In this document: piece by piece, positions 1-7,972 of the stretch
Position numbering within the stretch: the stretch's first letter is position 1
How the letters are laid out: each line of letters begins with the position of its first letter
From: Phycisphaerae bacterium
Lineage (GTDB): Bacteria > Planctomycetota > Phycisphaerae > SM23-33
Assembly: GCA_016931655.1 (NCBI GenBank)
Contig: JAFGEJ010000120.1
Location: 1 to 32,723, forward strand
Reading direction: 5' to 3'
Length of the DNA: 32,723 bases
Notes under the pieces: model-generated
Told to the model about the DNA's origin: nothing
Seen by the model: the letters and a program-made list of their open reading frames with translations, nothing else
The model's database searches: none
Position numbers and translations under genes: made by a program

Positions 1-252
1 CTTCGGGCTTCAAGACCGGATCGTATGAATACTCCACAACCTTCGGGCTTCAAGACCGGATCGTATGAATACTCCACAACCTTCGGGTTTCAAGACCGGA
101 TCGTATGAATACTCCACAACCTTCGGGCTTCAAGACCGGATTGTATGGATATTCCACAACCTTCGGGTTTCAAGACCGGATCGTATGAATACTCCACAAC
201 CTTCGGGTTTCAAGATCAGATCGTTTGGATATTCCACAATCTTTCGGGCTTC
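1..252. repeat. 40-bp direct tandem repeat array (about 6.3 copies, continues off the left edge)
   Basis: The unit begins CTTCGGGCTTCAAGACCGGA and recurs exactly every 40 bases at 1, 41, 81, 121, 161 and 201, then decays from 241. The first copies are almost identical, with only a C/T difference at the eighth base; divergence grows to the right, as in a minisatellite whose edge copies have decayed. Units abut with no spacer. Because 40 is not a multiple of 3, the two short ORFs over it (65-277, 145-345) cycle through three frames with a 40-residue period and are not credible genes. Function unknown. Confidence 0.93.
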
Positions 253-276
253 AAAACCAATTCATTTGTCAAAATG

Positions 277-317
277 AACACAGGGGCGTCGAGTAGAATC
301 ACCGACGCCCCTGTGTT
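277..317. terminator. Perfect 15-bp stem hairpin, probable terminator downstream of the groE operon
   Basis: AACACAGGGGCGTCG (277-291) is perfectly complementary to CGACGCCCCTGTGTT (303-317) around an 11-nt loop. Read leftwards (minus strand), the stem is followed by a short T-rich stretch (CATTTTG); read rightwards by TGGTTTTC. The U-tracts are modest. It lies 160 bp beyond the groEL1 stop and is the first strong hairpin reached by transcripts leaving that operon. A repeat-associated hairpin is an alternative. Confidence 0.5.
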
Positions 318-334
318 TGGTTTTCAAACATCGC

Positions 335-449
335 TGTCACCCTGAGTGAAGGCCCGAAGGGCCGAAGTCGAAGGGCCTAACGCTTAATCCTACGTAAGGT
401 TCTTCGGCTTCGCGGCTCACATCCGTTCGCCGCTTCGCTCAGAATGACA
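335..449. repeat. About 115-bp element bounded by inverted repeats
   Basis: The ends TGTCACCCTGAGTGAAG (335-351) and CTTCGCTCAGAATGACA (433-449) are inverted copies matching at 14 of 17 positions. The interior has smaller self-complementary pieces such as GGCCCGAAGGGCC. It resembles REP/MITE-like intergenic repeats and has no coding capacity. It lies between the hairpin at 277-317 and the groEL1 stop codon. Confidence 0.6.
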
Positions 450-476
450 ACTGAGTTATTCCTTGACCTGAAGTAT

Positions 477-1532
477 TTAGATCACCGCACCGGCGACGGG
501 TTCTTCGTCTTTCTTGGCGTCGTATTCGGTGACCATCAGGTCGCAGGTCAGCAGCAGGCCGGCGACGGAAGCGGCGTTCTGCAGGGCAGAGCGGGCGACC
601 TTCGCGGGGTCGATCACGCCCGCGGAGACCATGTCCACGTACTGGCCCGTGCGGGCGTTGAAGCCTTTCTTGCCGCCGTTGTCCATGACTTCCGCGACGA
701 CCACGTCGCCGTCCTCGCCGGCGTTCTCGGCGATCTGGCGCGTCGGGGAGCGCAAAGCTCTGGCGACAATATCCACGCCGATCTTCTCGTCGCCCTTGGC
801 CTTGGCGCGAACTTTCTCCACCGCGGGGATGCAGGCCAGCAGCGTCGTTCCGCCGCCGGGGACCACGCCTTCCTCCGCGGCGGCGCGGGTGGCGTGCACG
901 GCGTCGTCGATGAGGTCCTTGCGTTCCTTCATTTCGGTTTCGGTGGCCGCCCCGGCGCGGATGACGGCCACCCCGCCGGTCAGCTTCGCCAGGCGCTCGG
1001 TGAGTTTCTCGCGGTCGTAATCGCTGGTGGTCTTTTCGATCTGCACGCGGATGGTCTCCACGCGGGCGTCGATATCCTTCTTCTTTCCGGCGCCTTCCAT
1101 GATCGTGGTATTTTCCTTGTCCACGATAATGCGCTTGGCCCGGCCGAGCTGCGAAAGCTCAATGGTCTCCAGCTTCACGCCGAGGTCCTCGCTGATAAGC
1201 TGCCCGCCGGTCAGGGCGGCGATATCGCCCAGGATCGCCTTGCGGCGGTCGCCGAAGGCCGGCGCCTTGACCGCACAGACGTTCAGCACGCCGCGCAGCT
1301 TGTTGACCACCAGCGCCGCCAACGCCTCGCCCTCCACGTCCTCGGCGATAATCATCAGCGGCTTGCCGGACGTGGCGATTTTCTCCAGCAGCGGCACGAG
1401 GTCGCGCAGGCTGGTGAGCTTTTTCTCATGGATGAGGATATAGGCGTCTTCCAGCACCGCCTCCAGCGTGGTGGGGTTGGTCATGAAGTAGGCCGAGATG
1501 TAGCCCTTGTCGAACTGCATGCCCTCGACCAC
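477..1532 (-). CDS. groEL: GroEL1 C-terminal fragment (about 351 aa)
   Basis: This is the continuation of groEL1 after the TAA, in the same frame. The ORF track starts it at a GTG within GAAGTGGTCGAG (V-V-E-G-M-Q), which is internal in normal GroEL and has no convincing ribosome binding site, so separate translation is doubtful. It holds the apical domain ([10 protein letters not shown] onward), the second intermediate segment and the C-terminal equatorial domain (VVPGGG, then [15 protein letters not shown]). See the full-span pseudogene entry. Confidence 0.7.
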   Translation of the reverse strand: MVEGMQFDKGYISAYFMTNPTTLEAVLEDAYILIHEKKLTSLRDLVPLLEKIATSGKPLMIIAEDVEGEALAALVVNKLRGVLNVCAVKAPAFGDRRKAILGDIAALTGGQLISEDLGVKLETIELSQLGRAKRIIVDKENTTIMEGAGKKKDIDARVETIRVQIEKTTSDYDREKLTERLAKLTGGVAVIRAGAATETEMKERKDLIDDAVHATRAAAEEGVVPGGGTTLLACIPAVEKVRAKAKGDEKIGVDIVARALRSPTRQIAENAGEDGDVVVAEVMDNGGKKGFNARTGQYVDMVSAGVIDPAKVARSALQNAASVAGLLLTCDLMVTEYDAKKDEEPVAGAVI

Positions 1533-1562
1533 TTCCAGTTCGGTCGTGATGCTCTTGCCCTC

Positions 1563-2096
1563 TTAGACCGTGATCACGCCGTCCGTGCCGACCTTCTCGA
1601 AGGCCTCGGCGATCAGCCCGCCGATGTCCTCGTTCCAGTTGGCCGAGACGGTGGCCACCTTGCGGAGGTCGTCCGTGCCCTTGACGGGTTTGGCGAGGTT
1701 GGCGATTTCCTCGACGGCGGCAGCGACGGCCTGGTCGATGCCGCGTTTGACAGCCATCGGGTTCGCGCCGGCGGCTACGGTCTTGAGGCCCTCAGCCATG
1801 ATCGCCTCAGCCAGCACGACGGCTGTCGTCGTGCCGTCGCCGGCGATGTCAGAAGTCTTGCTGGCGACCTGGTTGGCCATCTTCGCGCCCATGTTGGCGA
1901 AGGGATTGGGCAGTTCGATCTCCTTGGAGACCGTCACGCCGTCCTTGGTGACCTTCGGCGAGCCGAAGGATTTCTGCAGCAGCACGTTCCGCCCGGTGGG
2001 GCCCAGCGTGACCTTGACAGCCGCCGCCAATTGGCTCACGCCGTCCAGAATCGCCGCCCGTGCGTCGCTGTCGTAAAGCATTTGCTTCGTTGCCAT
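1563..2096 (-). CDS. groEL: GroEL1 N-terminal fragment (177 aa)
   Basis: This is the part of groEL1 before the TAA. It carries the N-terminal equatorial domain with the nucleotide-binding GDGTTTA motif at about residues 86-92, and the first part of the intermediate domain, ending GTDGVITV. Without the rest it lacks the apical substrate- and GroES-binding domain and the second half of the equatorial domain, so the fragment alone should not assemble a working ring. It has its own ribosome binding site AAAGGAG. Confidence 0.75.
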   Translation of the reverse strand: MATKQMLYDSDARAAILDGVSQLAAAVKVTLGPTGRNVLLQKSFGSPKVTKDGVTVSKEIELPNPFANMGAKMANQVASKTSDIAGDGTTTAVVLAEAIMAEGLKTVAAGANPMAVKRGIDQAVAAAVEEIANLAKPVKGTDDLRKVATVSANWNEDIGGLIAEAFEKVGTDGVITV

Positions 2097-2111
2097 TGTT
2101 TGCTCCTTTGG

Positions 2112-2173
2112 GTAGCCGGTAGTCCGTAGTCGGTAGCCGGGAAACGGGCTACCTGCTACAGGCTACGGGATAC
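2112..2173. repeat. GTAGCC-type palindromic repeat in the groES-groEL1 gap
   Basis: The gap is filled by GTAGCCGGTAGTCCGTAGTC on the left and the rough complement GGGCTACCTGCTACAGGCTA on the right, so it can fold into a hairpin with internal word repeats (GTAGTC/GTAGCC). It lies inside an operon and may affect mRNA processing or partial termination; that is inference. Confidence 0.55.
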
Positions 2174-2464
2174 TTATTTCTCCACAATCGCCAGGATGTC
2201 GCTCTCACGAAGAATGACGTACTCTTCGCCGTCGATTTTGATTTCCGTGCCGGCGTACTTGCCGTAGAAGATCTCGTCGCCCTTTTTGACGCTCAACTTG
2301 CCGCGCTGGCCGCTGTCCAGCAGCTTGCCCGGGCCGGTGGCGACGACCTTGCCCCGCTGGGGTTTTTCCTGGGCGCTGTCCGGCAGGACAATGCCGCCGG
2401 CTGTCTTCTGCTCCGCTTCACACTGTTTCACAAGAACGCGATCATCCAATGGTTTCACTGCCAT
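2174..2464 (-). CDS. groES: Co-chaperonin GroES (10 kDa)
   Basis: GroES forms the heptameric lid of the GroEL folding chamber in the cytoplasm. At 96 aa it has the usual family length. It opens [14 protein letters not shown], carries the mobile-loop segment [18 protein letters not shown] at about residues 19-36, and ends with the conserved [14 protein letters not shown] strand. The ATG is preceded by AAGGAG at 8-nt spacing. It sits between two groEL genes on the same strand (groEL2 upstream, groEL1 downstream), an arrangement in which one GroES could serve both chaperonins. Both flanking gaps hold palindromic repeats. Confidence 0.96.
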   Translation of the reverse strand: MAVKPLDDRVLVKQCEAEQKTAGGIVLPDSAQEKPQRGKVVATGPGKLLDSGQRGKLSVKKGDEIFYGKYAGTEIKIDGEEYVILRESDILAIVEK

Positions 2465-2524
2465 GGTTTATTCTCCTTGTCGTATCTTTTTTGTTTTGTC
2501 CTGGTTGGTCCGTTTATTGTTTTA

Positions 2525-2585
2525 GGGAGCGGGGAGCAGGTAGCGGGCAGCGGGACGGCTGCCTGCTTCCCGCTCCCTGCTGCCC
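2525..2585. repeat. GGGAGC-type palindromic repeat in the groEL2-groES gap
   Basis: The left arm GGGAGCGGGGAGCAGGTAGC is matched by an approximate inverted copy, GCTGCCTGCTTCCCGCTCCC, around a short GGGAC-type loop. It lies between the groEL2 stop and the groES start. It has the same layout as the repeat in the next gap but a different sequence word. Confidence 0.55.
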
Positions 2586-2589
2586 ATTC

Positions 2590-4260
2590 TCACATCATGC
2601 CGCCCATGCCTCCCATTCCGCCCATGCCGCCCATTCCGCCCATGCCTCCCATGCCGCCGCCGGGCATCGGTGCGGGTTCTTCGTCCCTGGGGGCTTCGAA
2701 GACGGCTGCGTCGCAGGTCAGCAGCAGCGTGGCGACGGACGCGGCGTTCTGCAGCGCGGTGCGGGTGACCTTCGCGGGGTCGATCACGCCGGCTTCCACG
2801 AGATCGCCGAATTCCATCGTGTCGGCGTTGAAGCCGAAGGCGCCTTTGCCCTTGGCGACCTTGCTGACGATGACGGCGGGGCTTTCGCCCGCGTTGGCGG
2901 CGATCTGTCGCAGCGGGGCCTGGATCGCCCGTCGGACGATATCCACGCCGGTGGCTTCGTCGCCGGAGGCCTTGATCGCGTCCAGCGCCTTGGCCGCCCG
3001 GATCAGGGCCACGCCTCCGCCGGGCAGGACGCCTTCCTCGATGGCGGCTCGCGTGGCGTGCAGGGCGTCTTCGATGCGGGCTTTCTTCTCTTTCATTTCG
3101 CTCTCGGTGGCGGCCCCGACGTTGATCTGGGCCACGCCGCCGGCGAGTTTTGCCAAACGCTCCTGGAGCTTCTCGCGGTCGTAATCGCTCGTGGTGGCCT
3201 CGATCTCCTGGCGGATCTGGGCGATGCGGGCCTGGAGGTCCTTCGTCCCGCCGGCGCCTTCGAGGATCGTGGTGTTGTCGTTGTCCACGCGGACGCGCTT
3301 GGCCTGGCCGAGGTCGGCCAGCTCCACCGTCGCCAGGTCAATGCCCAGGTCCTTGCTGAAATACTTCCCGCCGGTCAGAATGGCGATATCCTCCAGCATG
3401 GCCTTGCGGCGGTCGCCGTAGCCGGGGGCCTTGACGGCGCAAATCTGCAGAATGCCGCGCAACTTGTTGACCACCAGCGTCGCGAGGGCCTCGCCCTCCA
3501 CGTCCTCGCAGATAATCAGCAGGGGGCGCTTCTTCTGGGCGGCCTTCTCCAGAATCGGGACGATCTTGGTGACGTTGGAAATTTTCTCCTCGTGGATGAG
3601 GATCAGGGGCTTGTCCAGCACGCATTCCATCGCTTCCTGGTCGGTCACGAAGTGCGGGCTGAGATACCCGCGGTCGAACTGCATGCCCTCGACGACGTCC
3701 ACGACGGTATCCAGGCCCTTGCCCTCTTCGACGGTGATTACGCCGTCGCGGCCGACCTTGCTCATGGCGTCGGCGAGGTCCTTGCCGACCTGCGGGTCGT
3801 TGTTGGCGCTGACGGCGGCGATATTGCGGATGTCCTCGTCGCCCTTGACGGGCGTGGAGAGCTTGGCCAGTTCCGCGACGACGGCCTCGACGGCGCGGCG
3901 GATGCCGCGGGCCAGGCTCATCGCGTCGGCGCCGGCGGCCAGGTTGCGGTAGCCCTCGGCGAAGATCGCCTCCGCGAGCACGGTCGCGGTGGTCGTGCCG
4001 TCGCCGGCTTTGTCGGAGGTCTTGGAGGCGGCCTCTTTTACGAGCTGCGCGCCCATGTTCTCGTTCTTGTCGGCCAGTTCGATTTCCTCAGCCACCGTTA
4101 CGCCGTCCTTGGTGACGGTCGGTGCGCCCCAGCCCTTGTCGAGGATCGCACATCGCCCTCGCGGGCCGAGTGTGCTCTTGACGGCCCGGGCGAGTTTTTT
4201 GACTCCCGTCAACAACGCCTCGCGGGCCTTGCTGTCAAATGCCAGTTGCTTCGCTGTCAT
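2590..4260 (-). CDS. groEL: 60-kDa chaperonin GroEL2 (intact)
   Basis: This is an ATP-dependent protein-folding chaperonin of 556 aa, full family length. N-terminal equatorial domain: [10 protein letters not shown] and the ATP-site motif [14 protein letters not shown]. The intermediate segment ends [10 protein letters not shown], the apical domain starts [10 protein letters not shown], and the return half has [10 protein letters not shown] and [16 protein letters not shown]. The C-terminus is a long Gly-Gly-Met tail (GGMGGM repeats), the typical housekeeping tail that projects into the cavity. The ATG has AAAGGAG at about 9 nt. It is the first gene of groEL2-groES-groEL1. No CIRCE inverted repeat (TTAGCACTC-N9-GAGTGCTAA) is seen upstream, so HrcA control of the usual kind is not supported. 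With groEL1 interrupted, this would be the functional copy in the window. Confidence 0.97.
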   Translation of the reverse strand: MTAKQLAFDSKAREALLTGVKKLARAVKSTLGPRGRCAILDKGWGAPTVTKDGVTVAEEIELADKNENMGAQLVKEAASKTSDKAGDGTTTATVLAEAIFAEGYRNLAAGADAMSLARGIRRAVEAVVAELAKLSTPVKGDEDIRNIAAVSANNDPQVGKDLADAMSKVGRDGVITVEEGKGLDTVVDVVEGMQFDRGYLSPHFVTDQEAMECVLDKPLILIHEEKISNVTKIVPILEKAAQKKRPLLIICEDVEGEALATLVVNKLRGILQICAVKAPGYGDRRKAMLEDIAILTGGKYFSKDLGIDLATVELADLGQAKRVRVDNDNTTILEGAGGTKDLQARIAQIRQEIEATTSDYDREKLQERLAKLAGGVAQINVGAATESEMKEKKARIEDALHATRAAIEEGVLPGGGVALIRAAKALDAIKASGDEATGVDIVRRAIQAPLRQIAANAGESPAVIVSKVAKGKGAFGFNADTMEFGDLVEAGVIDPAKVTRTALQNAASVATLLLTCDAAVFEAPRDEEPAPMPGGGMGGMGGMGGMGGMGGMGGMM

Positions 4261-4313
4261 GGATACATGCTCCTTTCCTAAGCCTTTTATTAAAAGTCAG
4301 TAAAAGATTTTTT

Positions 4314-4403
4314 GCCACAAAGGGCACAAAGGTCTCAAAGGAAAAATAACAGAAATTCTCTTGGTATTTCTTTAATCTTTGTGGCCTTTGTGATCTCTGT
4401 GGC
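4314..4403. repeat. CACAAAG/CACAGAG palindromic repeat, copy 1
   Basis: The left arm GCCACAAAGGGCACAAAGG (4314 on) is mirrored by the right arm CTTTGTGATCTCTGTGGC (ending 4403), with an AT-rich centre. It belongs to the same family as 24949-25098, 29165-29307 and 31469-31544. The 458-bp gap 4261-4718 otherwise holds only the groEL2 leader and a weak promoter candidate; I see no gene in it. Confidence 0.75.
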
Positions 4404-4410
4404 TTCCTGT

Positions 4411-4441
4411 CTTATGTGTTTTGTTTTTCTGCGATTGTCAA
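4411..4441 (-). promoter_or_regulatory. Weak candidate promoter for the groE operon
   Basis: On the minus strand a perfect -35 TTGACA (4436-4441) is followed after 19 nt by CATAAG (4411-4416), a 4/6 match to the -10 box. The spacing is long and the -10 is poor, so this is only a candidate; the palindrome at 4314-4403 would lie in the leader. Confidence 0.25.
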
Positions 4442-4794
4442 CAAAGAGCCGTGTGTTATTAACTTCTTTTTTCATAAAAACTTATGTAGCTTCTGTTTCA
4501 ATTCCCCGTTCCCACGCGCCTGCACTGGGCGCGCAACGGCGACGACATGGAAAAAGCAACGGCTGTGCCAGAAGATTCCCCCCAGGCTGTAAACCCTTGT
4601 TTGAACTAAAGATAAAAAACTTTCAACAGCTTATCCCCAACAATAGTTCTCTGCCAACTCCGGCAGGGAAGGCGGGTCGCACACCGATTTTGACAGAAAA
4701 TGGATGTATTTAAGTTTTTATGCGCCCTTTTTCGCAGGATTTCCCGTCTTATAGTATGAAAGCCATGGTTAGTTGTTCCGGTATCGGAAAGGGA

Positions 4795-5334
4795 ATGAGA
4801 TTGGCAGAAAGGCCGGATGAAGAATTGGTCTCCGCCGTGATGGGCGGCGATGTCGACAGTTTTGTCGTGTTGTGTCATCGCTACTACCCACTCCTGGTTG
4901 CGATTGCGCGAGCAGTCCTGGGAGATGGGCATCTTGCGGAAGATGCCGCCCAGGAGACTTTTGCCAAGGTTTGTCGACGGCTGAACGATCTTAAGAATCC
5001 AAAGCGTTTTGGTGCGTGGATTGCGACGATCTGTCGTAATGAAGCCGGAGACATTCTTCGTCGGAGTCCGAAGATTATAAGCCTTAACGAGCGAGACATT
5101 CCAGCCAAGGCGCATGATTCAAACCCGGAAACAGACGCCGTGAGAGAAATCCTGAATCTCATGCCTCCCGAATCACGTGAACTGTTGTACCTGCGATATC
5201 GCAACAATTTAAGTTACGAGGCCATGGCCGACCTTCTTGACATATCGGTCGAAGCCGTCAACGGACGACTTCGTCGGGCCAGGCTGGAAGTCAAGACGCA
5301 TCTGGAACACTCACGGAATCGGAAGTCATCATGA
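4795..5334 (+). CDS. ECF-type RNA polymerase sigma factor (sigma-70 family)
   Basis: Extracytoplasmic-function sigma factors direct RNA polymerase to a small regulon. From this start the protein is 179 aa. Region 2 spans about residues 8-75 (EELVSAVMGGDVDSFVVL, then LAEDAAQETFAKV and the -10-contacting helix with FGAWIATICRNEA). Region 4 spans about 120-170 (MPPESRELLYLRYRNNLSYE and an HTH, MADLLDISVEAVNGRLRRAR). The ORF track starts at 4720, but nothing there resembles a ribosome binding site; the ATG at 4795 follows GGAAAGGGA and begins right before region 2, so I prefer it. The stop overlaps the next gene's ATG (ATGA), indicating translational coupling to a likely cognate regulator. Confidence 0.88.
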   Translation: MRLAERPDEELVSAVMGGDVDSFVVLCHRYYPLLVAIARAVLGDGHLAEDAAQETFAKVCRRLNDLKNPKRFGAWIATICRNEAGDILRRSPKIISLNERDIPAKAHDSNPETDAVREILNLMPPESRELLYLRYRNNLSYEAMADLLDISVEAVNGRLRRARLEVKTHLEHSRNRKSS

Positions 5335-6767
5335 ACGAAAACCAGAACGACAAAATGCTGGACAAGATGATCCGACGCGCCGTCGGCTCAGAGACAGTCC
5401 GATTTGACGCAGCCGAGTGGACAAAAACTCACCGTAAAGAAATCGCATTAATTCGATCACGAAAATCAACTACCGCCCCTGAGGGTAACCGCAGGTGGCG
5501 TATCTGGAGAATGATTATGAACACGCGCACGTTAAAAATTGCCGCGCCGACAACGGCTGTGGCGACAATGGTCATTATTTCCATCGTTTGGGCCATCGGC
5601 GGAACCCCAGGCATCGCCATGGCGGATGTGCTTGAGCAGTTGAAAACGAAGAGTTACGAGTTCGTAATGGATGTCAATGAGGGTGGGGCAGGTACAATAA
5701 TTAAAGGCACAGTCCTGGAACCGTGCAAAATGAGATTGGAGCAAACCAGTGGTATGGGGCCAATTGTCAGTATCATTGATAATGACACCCATCAGTCCCT
5801 TTTGCTGTGGAAACGTTTCAAGGCAGCAAATCGTTTTGACCAGCGGGAGAAAAAGCAAGTGGGTGTTTTGGGATTTCTCCTCCTACCCGGACGGTCCGTC
5901 AGTGATCTCTGGAATCTCCAGGCGGGCGAGGAAACCAAGCTGACACAAAAGAAAATAAATGGCTGCGATGCCCAGGGATTTCGGGTGACGCAAAAGAACG
6001 ATGACTATACCGAAACCATTACCGTGTGGGCAGATGCGAAGACGGCGGCTCCTTTGATGGTCGATATCATCATGCAACCGAAGCAGGTTGAAGGGCAGGC
6101 GCTGAAATTGACACTGCGGGACTTCAAGGTTATACAAAATCCCAATCCCGCCCTTTTCAGCACGGACGTACCTGAGGGATACACTCTCGCCAGCCGGAAA
6201 ACCCTCAAACAATTGACAACGGCACCGGACACTGTCGCCCCCACGACAAAAGACACACCCAACGAAGCCGAGAAGGTGCAAAAAGCGATGGAGTTCTGGA
6301 GACGCGGGAAAAAGGAAAAATCCTTACCGACACTGACGGAGGTTCATTGGAAAGGACGCTTCCATTTTAACAGGGAGTGTTATCTGTTCACCATGACGGA
6401 GAAGAAATTCATCTCCCTGGTATCGGCGGATCAGCAAAAGGTGATGGCCGAGATCATGTCGCAATCCAAAGATTATCGAAACATCGCTCGAGAACTTGTT
6501 ACATTGGCCAGTAAAGCACGTACCTCCGGGAATAATGCTAAGGCCGAGAAGTATCTCCAAACCGCGCTGGGGCTGGGAGAACTTCTGGATCGTGACAAGA
6601 ACATGATGCTTATTGTCCGCATGGTTGGAATCGCTATCCAGCGGCATGCTGCCGATGAGCTGGTGACGCTTTACAAAAACCAAGGCCAGATGAATAAATT
6701 ACAGAACATTCGGAAGCGAATTATAGAACTTGATACGGAAACGAAAAAGATCAAACAGGGAAGGTAA
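5331..6767 (+). CDS. Membrane protein coupled to the ECF sigma factor (putative anti-sigma/LolA-like, 478 aa)
   Basis: The start overlaps the sigma-factor stop by 4 bp. Residues 1-68 are charged and presumably cytoplasmic, where a partner of the sigma factor would bind. Residues about 70-90 (IAAPTTAVATMVIISIVWAI) form one membrane segment. After it, about 95-290 reads like the LolA/lipoprotein-carrier type of beta-rich periplasmic domain seen behind many planctomycete anti-sigma-like proteins (VLEQLKTKSYEFVMDV, then a DVPEGYTL strand). The last 150 residues are helical and TPR-like (ARELVTLASKARTSGNNAKA). No zinc-binding anti-sigma motif (HxxxCxxC) is visible. The role as anti-sigma is inferred from position and topology; the sequence family is not firmly recognised. 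Confidence 0.7.
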   Translation: MNENQNDKMLDKMIRRAVGSETVRFDAAEWTKTHRKEIALIRSRKSTTAPEGNRRWRIWRMIMNTRTLKIAAPTTAVATMVIISIVWAIGGTPGIAMADVLEQLKTKSYEFVMDVNEGGAGTIIKGTVLEPCKMRLEQTSGMGPIVSIIDNDTHQSLLLWKRFKAANRFDQREKKQVGVLGFLLLPGRSVSDLWNLQAGEETKLTQKKINGCDAQGFRVTQKNDDYTETITVWADAKTAAPLMVDIIMQPKQVEGQALKLTLRDFKVIQNPNPALFSTDVPEGYTLASRKTLKQLTTAPDTVAPTTKDTPNEAEKVQKAMEFWRRGKKEKSLPTLTEVHWKGRFHFNRECYLFTMTEKKFISLVSADQQKVMAEIMSQSKDYRNIARELVTLASKARTSGNNAKAEKYLQTALGLGELLDRDKNMMLIVRMVGIAIQRHAADELVTLYKNQGQMNKLQNIRKRIIELDTETKKIKQGR

Positions 6768-6808
6768 AGAAAATATTCGGCTGGCGGGAGATATTCTCCC
6801 GTTAGCCG
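6768..6808 (-). terminator. Hairpin terminator between convergent genes
   Basis: CGGCTGGCGGGAG (6778-6790) pairs with CTCCCGTTAGCCG (6796-6808), 11 of 13 positions plus G-U pairs, around a 5-nt loop. On the minus strand the stem is followed by AATATTTTCTTT, a proper U-rich tail, so it should end the degT transcript. It also lies 10 bp past the stop of the plus-strand gene, though without a good T-tract in that direction. Confidence 0.62.
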
Positions 6809-6827
6809 GGATTCCGCGAAGGTTTCT

Positions 6828-7961
6828 TTATTTTTTTGAGATCAGCTTTCCCAGCACTTCCACGACACGGGTAACCTGCTGTTCGCTGAGGTTGGCGAAG
6901 AAGGGCAGTGCGATCGTGCGGGCGGCGATGCGCTCGGTGATCGGGAAGTCGCCTTCTTTCGTGCCGAGGGTTTCCTGAATGTACGGCTGAAGGTGAATCG
7001 GTACGAAATAGCAATTGCAGCCGATGTTCTGCTCCCGCAGGCCGGCCATCACCGCGTCGCGGTCCTCACCCGTGAATCTGTCGGCCAGGCGGATGACGTA
7101 GACGAACCAGCTTGCCTTGTCGCGCTGGGCCATCGGCGGCAGGTGGAGCAGGCCTTTTTGTACAAGGCCCGCCAGGGCTTCGTCATACAACGCGGCTGCG
7201 GCGCGGCGCTTGGCGAGGATTTCGTCCAGGCGCGACACCTGCACCTCGCCCAGGGCGGCTGTCACTTCGCTCATGCGGTAGTTGTAGCCCATGCGCGCGT
7301 GGCTGAGCCATGCTTCGGTGGCCCGGCCCTGGTTGCGCAGGGAGAGGCACATGTCGCGGATATCCTGCCGGTCGGTCACGATCATGCCGCCCTCGCCGGT
7401 GGTGATCTGCTTGTTGGGATAAAAGGCAAAGCACCCGCAGTCGCCGAAATTGCCCGCGGGCCTGTTTCCCAGCACGCCGCCCAGGGCCTCGCAGCAGTCT
7501 TCGATCATCGCAAGGTTGTGTTTTTGAGCGAGGGTTTCGTAGGCGTCGAAGTGGGCGGTATTGCCGAAGACTTCCACCGGCAGCAGGGCCTTGGCTTTCG
7601 GGGTGACGGCGGCTTCGACGGCGGCGGGGTCCATTTGATAGGTTTCCGGGTCGATATCGACAAAGACGGGCCTGGCCCGCTCGAACAGGATGCAGTTGGT
7701 GGTAGCCACGAACGAGAACGGCGTGGTGATGACCTCGTCGCCGTCGGAGATGCCCAGCGCCCGGACGCACAGGTGCAGCCCGCTCGTGCCGCTGTTAACG
7801 GCGAGGCCGTATTTTCGGCCCGCCCGTTGTGCGCAGGCAGCCTCGAAGGCCTGCATGTGAGGCCCCAGCGCCAGGCGGTCGCCGCGAAGCACCTCCACGA
7901 CGGCGTCGATTTCGGCCTGGGTGATATCCTGGCTGGACAGGGGAATGGATTCGTCGCTCAC
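6828..7961 (-). CDS. DegT/DnrJ/EryC1 (PglE-like) PLP-dependent sugar aminotransferase
   Basis: These enzymes transfer an amino group to a keto nucleotide-sugar. The fold-type I features are clear: GTSGLHLCVRALG (cofactor phosphate region), IEDCCEALGG (the Asp contacting the pyridine nitrogen), and FYPNKQITTGEGG, whose Lys is the Schiff-base lysine (about residue 184). The C-terminal part has the usual VPIHLQPYI. The ORF track begins at TTG 7976, overlapping the capD stop as TTGA. I prefer the GTG at 7961 because AAAGGA lies 6 nt before it, giving 377 aa. It follows the CapD-type dehydratase directly, so it probably aminates that enzyme's 4-keto product, as in PglF-PglE (UDP-bacillosamine) chemistry. 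The exact sugar cannot be told from sequence. Confidence 0.92.
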   Translation of the reverse strand: MSDESIPLSSQDITQAEIDAVVEVLRGDRLALGPHMQAFEAACAQRAGRKYGLAVNSGTSGLHLCVRALGISDGDEVITTPFSFVATTNCILFERARPVFVDIDPETYQMDPAAVEAAVTPKAKALLPVEVFGNTAHFDAYETLAQKHNLAMIEDCCEALGGVLGNRPAGNFGDCGCFAFYPNKQITTGEGGMIVTDRQDIRDMCLSLRNQGRATEAWLSHARMGYNYRMSEVTAALGEVQVSRLDEILAKRRAAAALYDEALAGLVQKGLLHLPPMAQRDKASWFVYVIRLADRFTGEDRDAVMAGLREQNIGCNCYFVPIHLQPYIQETLGTKEGDFPITERIAARTIALPFFANLSEQQVTRVVEVLGKLISKK

Positions 7962-7972
7962 GGTACGTCCTT

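Larger units (their letters stand above)
477..2096 (-). pseudogene. groEL: groEL1, 60-kDa chaperonin interrupted by one in-frame TAA
   Basis: This is one continuous reading frame of 540 codons for a GroEL-family chaperonin, broken only by TAA at 1563-1565 (minus strand). Read through, the protein aligns with GroEL from start to end: GDGTTTA ATP-site motif, apical domain, GGG hinge region and C-terminal equatorial domain. The interrupted spot reads GVITV-stop-EGKS, where paralogue groEL2 in this window has [10 protein letters not shown] with GAA at that codon, so one G-to-T change explains the stop. The C-terminus ([10 protein letters not shown]) lacks a Gly-Gly-Met tail. A good Shine-Dalgarno (AAAGGAG, 6-nt spacing) precedes the ATG, and groES lies 77 bp upstream. 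A recent nonsense mutation, a sequencing or assembly error, or stop-codon readthrough are the options; with no other damage, error or very recent mutation is likeliest. Confidence 0.8.

Noticed and set aside
1-252. CRISPR array
   Set aside because: The 40-bp units are directly abutting with no unique spacers, and no cas genes are present.
1563-1565. Genetic-code change making TAA a sense codon
   Set aside because: Many genes in the window, for example lepA, metV and acsE-like, end in TAA at the expected place, so TAA is a normal stop here.
444-2129. 561-aa ORF on the plus strand opposite groEL1, and the 610-aa ORF 2449-4281 opposite groEL2
   Set aside because: Both are antisense shadows of GC-rich chaperonin genes; the translations are His/Gly/Asp-rich without any recognisable domain, and no ribosome binding site or promoter supports them.
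4261-4330. CIRCE/HrcA operator upstream of groEL2
   Set aside because: No TTAGCACTC-N9-GAGTGCTAA-like pair is found in the leader; the palindrome there belongs to the CACAAAG repeat family.
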